A stretch of DNA of 11,663 nt from an uncultured bacterium. GTDB taxonomy: Bacteria; Patescibacteriota; Patescibacteriia; Patescibacteriales; UBA12465. Positions within the stretch are counted from its first letter, which is position 1, and the number at the start of each line of letters is the position of its first letter. The notes beneath the pieces are model-generated. The model had not been told where the DNA came from. It ran no database searches and was given only the letters and a program-made list of their open reading frames with translations. Location of the stretch: contig CALJZR010000057.1 in assembly GCA_937983635.1 (NCBI GenBank), positions 1-11,663 of the forward strand, read 5' to 3'. The position numbers and the translations under genes are program-made. Of this stretch, positions 6,503 through 11,663 are shown piece after piece.

Positions 6503-7459
6503 ATGAAAATTGCTGTTGCTTTCCTTTGTTATAATCAATCGTCCGCGCCTTATTTGCCGGATTTTTTAAAGAGCTTAAATCAAGCTTTGCGTTTGGCGGA
6601 GGCGGAAATTTTATTATTAGCCGGTGATAATAGCGACCAAGAACCCAACCCTAATCAAACAGAGCTGCGATATTATAATGAAACCGCGCTTTTCCCGGCA
6701 AAAATAATTGTTTTCGGAGCTAATCTTGGTTTTGCTGCCGCCTATAATCGTTTATTAGATGAAGCTACTGCCGCCCAGGCTGATTATTTTTTAATGTTAA
6801 ACCCCGACATGTTGCTCGACGAGCAAATGATCAGGGAGTTGTTAGCCGCTTTTCAAGCGGATAATAATTTAGCAGCTGCTTGTCCTAAAATTTACCGTTG
6901 GGATTTTTCTAACCGGAAACTTACTAGTTTAATTGATTCTTGTGGTATTGCTCTTCGCCCCGGCCTGCGTTTTTATGACCTTGGTCAAGGCAGGGAAGAT
7001 AAGGAGTTAAAAACTTTTCCACCTATTATTGGTCCTTCTGGAGCGGCAGCTTTTTTCCGCCTAGAGTCTTTGGTTAAAATAAGAGAGGGGAGGCAATATT
7101 TTGATGAAAGGTTTTTTATGTATAAAGAAGATTGTGACCTGGCCTATCGCCTGCAGGCGGCGGGCTTGAAGTCTATCTTAGTGCCTAGTGCCATAGCTTA
7201 TCATGACCGGAGCGCGGCCGTTCAGGCAGGAATTTTGCATACTTGGCGTCATTGGCGCGGACGTAGCCGCCAGACTCGTTCTTGGTCTTTTGTTAATCAG
7301 CACCTCTTATTTATAAAGCATTGGCACCAAGAGGGCTTGTTTTCCCGTATTTTTATTATTGCCGAAGTCTTATTTTTAGGGTTATTTTCTTTAATTTTAG
7401 CCCCTTTTCTTCTAAAGGGCTATCTTCGTCTCTTTCGTTATTTGCGCGGTCTTGACTAA
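6503..7459 (+). CDS. Family 2 glycosyltransferase (rhamnosyltransferase-like)
   Basis: A 318-residue GT-A fold enzyme that should transfer a sugar from a nucleotide donor to a surface glycan or lipid-linked acceptor at the inner face of the membrane. Motifs are IAVAFLCYN (3-11), AGDNSD (40-45), NLGFAAAYNRLL (74-85), the metal-binding LMLNPD (97-102), GPSGAAAFFR (177-186), and FMYKEDCDLAYR (205-216) with the likely catalytic acidic pair, then AYHDRS (232-237). This layout matches WbbL-type GT2 enzymes, several of which are rhamnosyltransferases, and rfbD-rfbA lie just upstream. A C-terminal hydrophobic stretch (about 284-304) followed by basic residues suggests membrane attachment. The start has no Shine-Dalgarno. 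Acceptor and donor cannot be read from sequence. No terminator with a good T-tract follows. Confidence 0.9.
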   Translation: MKIAVAFLCYNQSSAPYLPDFLKSLNQALRLAEAEILLLAGDNSDQEPNPNQTELRYYNETALFPAKIIVFGANLGFAAAYNRLLDEATAAQADYFLMLNPDMLLDEQMIRELLAAFQADNNLAAACPKIYRWDFSNRKLTSLIDSCGIALRPGLRFYDLGQGREDKELKTFPPIIGPSGAAAFFRLESLVKIREGRQYFDERFFMYKEDCDLAYRLQAAGLKSILVPSAIAYHDRSAAVQAGILHTWRHWRGRSRQTRSWSFVNQHLLFIKHWHQEGLFSRIFIIAEVLFLGLFSLILAPFLLKGYLRLFRYLRGLD

Positions 7460-7501
7460 TATAAATTATTATGATAGATTGACAGTATACTAAAAATCTT
7501 A

Positions 7502-7522
7502 AAATATAGCCTGGCTATATTT
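7502..7522. promoter_or_regulatory. Perfect 10-bp inverted repeat, candidate operator or leader hairpin
   Basis: AAATATAGCC (7502-7511), one T, then GGCTATATTT (7513-7522), the exact reverse complement. It ends nine bases before the ATG of the sigma-like gene. Upstream are TTGACA (7479-7484) and TATACT (7486-7491), with TAAAAT at 7500-7505, so the repeat sits over or just after the probable promoter. It could be a dimeric repressor site or an AT-rich 5'-leader hairpin. As a terminator for the preceding gene it is poor, because no clean T-tract follows. Confidence 0.6.
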
Positions 7523-7531
7523 ATTGTTTAT

Positions 7532-8572
7532 ATGGATAATTTGCTCGAAAATATCGTCAATGAAAAACGTGGCGAAGAATTAGCCAAATTGAACGCTATT
7601 CACATCGTTAATGGTTTATTTTCCGATTTAATGGAAAGGGAAAGAGATATTCTGACCCGTCGTTTTGGTTTAAACGGAGATAAAAATGAGACTTTGGAGA
7701 AGATTGGTCAATTGCATAAACTGACCCGCGAAAGAGTGCGGCAGATTGAAAATGCCAGTATCAAAAAGATTAAACGCCTAGACAATCTCGGTGAATATTT
7801 ATTGACTCTAAAAAGCGTCGTTAGCGATTTACTAAAAGAGCACGGCGGTTTGTTGCGCCGGGAATTTTTACTTGATATTTTAACGGTCATGAGCTTGGAA
7901 ATGAATAATGCTGTTGACGTCTCTGCTCCGGACTATCAAAAGAATCGCCAGATTTACAAGAATCGCTTTGATTTTCTTTTATCAAAGTTATTAGCTGATG
8001 ATTTTGAATTAATCCCAGAATCCGTGAAATTTAATGCGGCCGTTAAGGCTAAAGATGAAGGAATTGATCATTTTGAGGCTTTATCTAGCGATATCCTAAA
8101 GACTCTGGAAGCGATGAATAAGACCTTAGATACCGATGAATTACTGAATTTGCTAAAGGAATCTGATAGTTATAAGAAATATCAAGATAAACTTGAGCGT
8201 AGCGGTTTAGATATTAGTTCTATCTTTAAGAGTCAGGTTTTTCCTGATAAAGCCGCACTTATTAACAGTAATAAGGCTCTCTATTCCTTACTGCAGGCGG
8301 TTAAGGAGTTAGAACAGAATAAATTTGGCCACTGGGGTAAAGCGGATTGGCAAGAAATTAAGCCTAAGACTATTAATGATAAGATTTATTTAGTCTTAAA
8401 AAATGCTGGTCAGGCGCTTCATTTTACCGATATTGCGGCTAAGATTAATGATATTAAATTTGACCATAAAAAAGCTAATCCAGCTACAGTTCACAATGAA
8501 TTAATCTTGGATGACCGCTATATTTTAACCGGTCGGGGTATGTATGGTCTGCGGGAATGGCAGAATGCCTAA
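7532..8572 (+). CDS. Sigma-70 region 4 protein with C-terminal HARE-HTH-like domain
   Basis: A 346-residue putative transcription factor. Residues about 30-83 match sigma70 region 4: LMERERDILTRRFGL (33-47), then TLEKIG (54-59) and LTRERVRQIENASIKKIKRL (64-83), the -35-recognising helix-turn-helix of RpoD-type sigmas. Regions 1-3, including the -10-recognising region 2, are absent, so it cannot be a complete sigma factor. A long helical middle (about 85-275) has no recognised domain. Residues about 279-344 (KTINDKIYLVLKNAGQALHF, then FTDIAAKI and RYILTGRGMYGLREW) resemble the HARE-HTH winged helix found in the RNA polymerase delta subunit and restriction-related proteins. I believe similar proteins occur in other Patescibacteria. 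Role is inferred: an RNA polymerase-associated or DNA-binding regulator. It is monocistronic, with an inverted repeat upstream and a terminator downstream. No Shine-Dalgarno. Confidence 0.82.
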   Translation: MDNLLENIVNEKRGEELAKLNAIHIVNGLFSDLMERERDILTRRFGLNGDKNETLEKIGQLHKLTRERVRQIENASIKKIKRLDNLGEYLLTLKSVVSDLLKEHGGLLRREFLLDILTVMSLEMNNAVDVSAPDYQKNRQIYKNRFDFLLSKLLADDFELIPESVKFNAAVKAKDEGIDHFEALSSDILKTLEAMNKTLDTDELLNLLKESDSYKKYQDKLERSGLDISSIFKSQVFPDKAALINSNKALYSLLQAVKELEQNKFGHWGKADWQEIKPKTINDKIYLVLKNAGQALHFTDIAAKINDIKFDHKKANPATVHNELILDDRYILTGRGMYGLREWQNA

Positions 8573-8599
8573 GTTGACTTTTTAAGCTTAAATATTGAT

Positions 8600-8626
8600 A
8601 CCGCCGCGATTTCCGCGGCGGTTTTT
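8600..8626 (+). terminator. Strong intrinsic terminator after the sigma-like gene
   Basis: ACCGCCGCG (8600-8608), a five-base loop ATTTC, and CGCGGCGGT (8614-8622) form a perfect nine-pair GC-rich stem, running into a T-tract (8622-8626, then G and three more T's). It lies 27 bases after the stop codon. It is the clearest terminator in the window and isolates the regulator gene from the next operon. Confidence 0.93.
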
Positions 8627-8701
8627 GTTTTCCTAAATTTATGCTAAAATATTAGAATAACGGCTGTTGCCATCTAGGCTGTCAGCACTTAGCATTTTAC
8701 T

Positions 8702-10135
8702 ATGGAAATAACCATAAATACCGATCGGCTCGACTATTTTTTTAATCTGCCTGCCGAGCAAATGTTGTGGGTATTCTTTATTAATATTGGCTGGATGATT
8801 ATTGCGGCTGTTTTTTTGTACGGAGTTTCTTTGATTTATCTCCAAAAAATCCGTTCTGATTGGGCGTCTAAAAATTTGAAGTTCGTTATTCTCGCGATTG
8901 ATGTGCCTAAGGGTAATGAACAGTCGCCGAAGGCGGTGGAGAATATGTTTACTTATTTGGCCGGCGCTCATGGTTCTATTAACTTTTTTGAAAAATGGTT
9001 TGAAGGTAAATTTCAGGTCTCTTTTAGCTATGAGATTGTCAGCTTAGAGGGTTATACTCAGTTTTTGATTAGGATGCCGATTGAATTCCGTAATTTGATT
9101 GAGACTTCTGTCTATTCTCAATACCCTGATGCCGAAATTTCCGAAGTTGACGATTATGTTGATACGGTACCCCATCGTTTCCCAGATGAGGAATTTGACG
9201 TTTGGGGCTCAGAATTTGTGCAAGCGAAAGAATGGGCCTTCCCGATTAAATTGTATCAAGAGTTTGAACATAAATTTGGTGAATCTGAAACTCAGTTTAA
9301 AGATCCGATGGCCGCTTTAATGGATCTTTGCAGTTCTTTGCGTGAGGGTGAACAATTGTGGTTCCAAATCATCATCACCCCTATCGGTTTTGATTGGGTG
9401 GGCGATACTGACAAGGCGGTAGATAAGATTTTGGGCAAGAAAAAAAAGTCTTCTGGCGGCGTTTCTAAATTCGTGGAATGGATGGGGGAGGCGAGCGAGA
9501 TGGTGTATAGTATTTGGGGCGACATTGAGGCAAAGAAGGACGATAATAAAGGTTTGTCCATGATGGAATTGACGCCTAAGCAAAAGAAGCAAATTGAGGC
9601 TATCCATTTGAAATCTTCAAAGTTAGCTTTTGAGGCAAAAATCAGAACCGTCTATGTAGCGCGTAAAGATTTGATGAATAAAGGCAAGGTGGTTAACGGT
9701 TTAGTTGGCTATATGAAACAATTTGCGGCGCTGGATTTAAATAATTTAAAGCCAGATGTGAGCGCTACTATGACGAAGACCGCTTATTTTAATAAGGACG
9801 CGCGCTTAATTAGGAAGAAAAATGCCATCATGTCCAATTATGTTAATCGGGATGACACTGGCGGTCGTAGCGGCGGCATTTATAACATTGAAGAGTTGGC
9901 TACGCTTTGGCATTTCCCAATTGAAGCTAATGTGAAGGCGCCGATGATTCAGAAAGCCCCTGGACGTAAAGCAGATGCACCTTCTGCCTTGCCAATTGTT
10001 AGTGATTTTTCCGGACCGGTGCCAGAACTTTTTAGCGCTGAAGTGTTAAATCCGGCACCGATTGATTCTGATAAATCTGTCTCCGCCGCCACGGCGGGAG
10101 ACGAGAGCATTCCTGATAATTTACCTTTTGTTTAA
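8702..10135 (+). CDS. Membrane-anchored conserved protein, VirB4/TraC N-terminal-like
   Basis: A 477-residue protein with one N-terminal transmembrane segment (about 22-47, MLWVFFINIGWMIIAAVFLY) and a large soluble part. Striking segments are FVILAIDVPKGNEQSPKAVE (61-80), MFTYLAGAHG (82-91), IRMPIEFRNLIE (123-134), YPDAEISEVDDY (141-152), DPMAAL (201-206), and QKKQIEAIHLKSSKLAFEAK (294-313). NIEELATLWHFP (395-406) is followed by KAPMIQKAP. From memory, this layout matches a Patescibacteria family found with type IV secretion or pilus-type ATPases, resembling the region before the motor domain of VirB4/TraC-like proteins. No Walker A or B motif is present, so it is not itself an ATPase. The C-terminal approximately 60 residues are Pro/Ala/Ser-rich and probably disordered. 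Its stop overlaps the next start by one base (TAATG). Function unknown; relation to secretion is inference. Confidence 0.8.
   Translation: MEITINTDRLDYFFNLPAEQMLWVFFINIGWMIIAAVFLYGVSLIYLQKIRSDWASKNLKFVILAIDVPKGNEQSPKAVENMFTYLAGAHGSINFFEKWFEGKFQVSFSYEIVSLEGYTQFLIRMPIEFRNLIETSVYSQYPDAEISEVDDYVDTVPHRFPDEEFDVWGSEFVQAKEWAFPIKLYQEFEHKFGESETQFKDPMAALMDLCSSLREGEQLWFQIIITPIGFDWVGDTDKAVDKILGKKKKSSGGVSKFVEWMGEASEMVYSIWGDIEAKKDDNKGLSMMELTPKQKKQIEAIHLKSSKLAFEAKIRTVYVARKDLMNKGKVVNGLVGYMKQFAALDLNNLKPDVSATMTKTAYFNKDARLIRKKNAIMSNYVNRDDTGGRSGGIYNIEELATLWHFPIEANVKAPMIQKAPGRKADAPSALPIVSDFSGPVPELFSAEVLNPAPIDSDKSVSAATAGDESIPDNLPFV
10079..10102 (+). repeat. GC-rich bulged hairpin inside the 3' coding end
   Basis: GTCTCCGCCG (10079-10088), a CCA loop, and CGGCGGGAGAC (10092-10102) pair throughout except for one unpaired base. 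It lies in the low-complexity tail of the membrane protein gene, 32 bases before the overlapping ATG of the next gene. No T-tract follows, so it is not an ordinary terminator. It may affect coupling or mRNA stability, or be a by-product of Ala-rich coding. Confidence 0.5.
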
Positions 10136-11328
10136 TGATTAATAATTCTAAGACACGCCGCCGTATCGGCATTGATGCTCGTTTTTATGGACCTTTAGGC
10201 AAGGGCTTGGGTCGTTATGTCCAAGAAGTGGTAGACAATCTCATTAGACTTGATTTTGCGAATAAACAGGAATTTGAATATGTTATTTTTTTAGGCAAGG
10301 ACAATTTTAATGATTTTCATAGCGATTCACCTTTAGTCAGAAAAAAGTTAGTATCTTTATCTTGGTATTCCTGGCAAGAGCAGTTATTTTTTCCTTTTAT
10401 TTTAAAGCGCGAAAAATTAGATTTGGTTCATTTTCCTCATTTCAATGTTCCAATTTTTAGCAATATTCCTTTTGTTGTTACTATTCATGATTTAATTTTA
10501 ACTCGTTTTCCTAGCCGGCGAGCTTCAATGTTACCCGCAGCTTTTTATTGGTTGAAACAAGCGGCCTATCGTTTAGTAATTAGAACGGCCGTTTCCAGGG
10601 CAAAAGCCATCATTACGGTTTCTAATTTTACCAGGCAAGATATCATTGCTCAATTTGGGGCTAAGGCGGAAAAGTTATTTGTTACTTACGAGGGGGTGGC
10701 CGATTTAAATAAAATTAAATCAAAAAATTCAAGCAAAAGAGAAGCGTCCCTTTCTCGCTATGGTATCACTGCCCCCTTTTTATTGTATGTGGGCAATGCC
10801 TATCCCCATAAGAATTTAGAGAGCTTGCTTTCGGTGTTTTCTGTTTTACGTTCTCGTCATCCAGAATTATCCTTGGTAATGGTGGGGAAAGAAGATTATT
10901 TTTATCGACGCGTTAAAGCTAAGGCGGTAAAGCTAGGCTTATGGAGCGAAGAAGGTTTTTCCTTGGGGGTGGTTTTTCCGGGGTATGTGCCCGATGAGGA
11001 TTTACAGGAACTTTATAGCAGCGCTCTTTTTTATGTTTTTCCGTCTTTTTACGAAGGTTTCGGTTTACCGCCTTTAGAAGCGATGGCTCATTCTTGCCCA
11101 GTAGCTTCATCTAACCAAGCTAGTTTGCCGGAAATTATTGGTGATGCCGCTTTGTATTTTAATCCTTATGATGAAGAGGAAATGATAAGGAAGCTTGAAA
11201 ATTTTATTGCTGATGAACATCACCGCCAGAAGTTAATCGGTCTGGGTTTGGAGCGGATAAAAATTTTCAGTTGGCAGACTTGCGCTCAGCAGACTTTAGA
11301 AATTTATCGCCGCTCTCTGGGCCTTTAA
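10135..11328 (+). CDS. GT-B glycosyltransferase, family 4 (group 1)
   Basis: A 397-residue retaining glycosyltransferase expected to act at the cytoplasmic side of the membrane on a polysaccharide or glycolipid precursor. The N-terminal half has IGIDARFYGPLGKGLGRYV (11-29), LVHFPHFNVP (97-106), VVTIHDL (114-120) and AIITVSNFTRQDI (158-170). The C-terminal donor-binding half has LLYVGNAYPHKNLESLL (216-232), LVMVGKE (247-253), VFPGYVPDEDLQELY (280-294), and the EX7E motif E307-GFGLPPL-E315, then SLPEIIGDAALYFNP (330-344). These match mannosyl/rhamnosyl-type GT4 enzymes; the sugar cannot be read from sequence. ATG overlaps the preceding stop (TAATG), implying translational coupling, and no Shine-Dalgarno is present. 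Nine bases separate its stop from the next ORF. Length is normal for the family. Confidence 0.93.
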   Translation: MINNSKTRRRIGIDARFYGPLGKGLGRYVQEVVDNLIRLDFANKQEFEYVIFLGKDNFNDFHSDSPLVRKKLVSLSWYSWQEQLFFPFILKREKLDLVHFPHFNVPIFSNIPFVVTIHDLILTRFPSRRASMLPAAFYWLKQAAYRLVIRTAVSRAKAIITVSNFTRQDIIAQFGAKAEKLFVTYEGVADLNKIKSKNSSKREASLSRYGITAPFLLYVGNAYPHKNLESLLSVFSVLRSRHPELSLVMVGKEDYFYRRVKAKAVKLGLWSEEGFSLGVVFPGYVPDEDLQELYSSALFYVFPSFYEGFGLPPLEAMAHSCPVASSNQASLPEIIGDAALYFNPYDEEEMIRKLENFIADEHHRQKLIGLGLERIKIFSWQTCAQQTLEIYRRSLGL

Positions 11329-11337
11329 TTTATATCC

Positions 11338-11663
11338 ATGTTTACATCGAGAATTAAAACTGAAGAGAAAGATGACAGATTCTCCGCCACGGATTCTTTT
11401 GTCGTGGATTTGCGGGCGCGTGCTTTTTCCCCAATAGCCAAGACCAATAAACCGGCTATTACTCAGTCCCCGAAGAATAAAAAAATAAAGGAGCCGCTTC
11501 CTTTCCGCGCCCATCCTAATTTTTTGACTTTTAAAAGAAAGCGGGAAAAATTTTCTTGGCGTCATTTCTGGTCACGCTTTAACTTTTCTCGCAGTTTTTT
11601 CAGCCATCGTTATTTCTTTATTTTTAGAACTCGTCCGGTTTTAGAATTTTCTTTACATCGCCA
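11338..11663 (+). CDS. 5' part of an unidentified, strongly basic protein
   Basis: The frame is open from ATG 11338 to the right edge (108 full codons, no stop). It begins nine bases after the glycosyltransferase stop, the spacing typical of cotranscribed genes here. The visible part starts MFTSRIKTEEKDDRFS, is hydrophilic, and becomes rich in Lys, Arg, Phe and Trp from about residue 45 (PKNKKIKEPLPF, FKRKREKFSWRHFWSR). No transmembrane segment or domain is yet visible. A long basic cytoplasmic N-terminus ahead of a membrane domain would fit, but that lies outside the window. I do not recognise it. Confidence 0.6.
   Translation, partial: MFTSRIKTEEKDDRFSATDSFVVDLRARAFSPIAKTNKPAITQSPKNKKIKEPLPFRAHPNFLTFKRKREKFSWRHFWSRFNFSRSFFSHRYFFIFRTRPVLEFSLHR

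Noticed and set aside
8581..8592. 12-bp palindrome TTTAAGCTTAAA after the sigma-like gene
   Set aside because: Short AT-rich palindrome next to a stop codon; likely chance, and the adjacent GC-rich hairpin explains termination.
11380..11412. Resemblance of a hairpin (CCACG/CGTGG) and CTCCGCCACGG to the hairpin at 10079 as a REP-like repeat family
   Set aside because: Only a few GC-rich bases are shared, loops and arms differ, and both lie in coding frames; not a repeat family on this evidence.
1..11663. tRNA genes, CRISPR arrays, insertion sequences, or recoded UGA codons
   Set aside because: No cloverleaf, regular direct repeats or transposase-like ORF seen, and all conserved genes read through without in-frame UGA.

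Overview
This window looks like a chromosomal segment from a small-genome bacterium of the Candidate Phyla Radiation (Patescibacteria; Parcubacteria or a relative). The assignment is by recognition of protein style, not by a search. It rests on a compact division/peptidoglycan cluster with a lysine/glutamate-rich FtsI-type PBP, a MurF-like ligase without the usual N-terminal domain, a protein joining a sigma region 4 to a HARE-HTH-like domain, and a membrane protein resembling the front half of VirB4/TraC-like ATPases. The DNA is moderately AT-rich. No gene relies on in-frame UGA, so the standard bacterial code fits. Ten of the eleven genes are on the + strand. Almost none has a Shine-Dalgarno sequence.

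Region 1 (1-4495) is a shortened dcw cluster: the 3' part of rsmH, an FtsL-like protein, an FtsI/PBP2-type transpeptidase and a MurF-like ligase, tightly packed and closed by an intrinsic terminator. murE is absent between ftsI and murF, and mraY, murD, ftsW and murG do not follow.

Region 2 (4498-6133) is a two-gene nucleotide-sugar operon, rfbD-rfbA. A sigma70-like promoter places its predicted start on the rfbD ATG, suggesting a leaderless mRNA. The dTDP-rhamnose genes rfbB and rfbC are not in the window.

Region 3 (6129-6487) is a minus-strand transcription unit of its own: a near-consensus promoter, an 87-codon unknown ORF and a hairpin/T-tract terminator.

Region 4 (6503-8626) holds a family 2 glycosyltransferase, then a sigma region 4/HARE-HTH-like regulator. 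The regulator is preceded by a perfect inverted repeat and followed by a strong terminator.

Region 5 (8641-11663) holds a conserved membrane-anchored protein that overlaps a GT-B glycosyltransferase by one base, then the 5' end of an unidentified basic protein that runs off the window.

Together the genes serve the cell envelope: peptidoglycan synthesis and septation, activated deoxysugar supply (probably dTDP-L-rhamnose), and sugar transfer to surface glycans. They are interleaved with one putative transcription factor and one possible secretion-system-related membrane protein.
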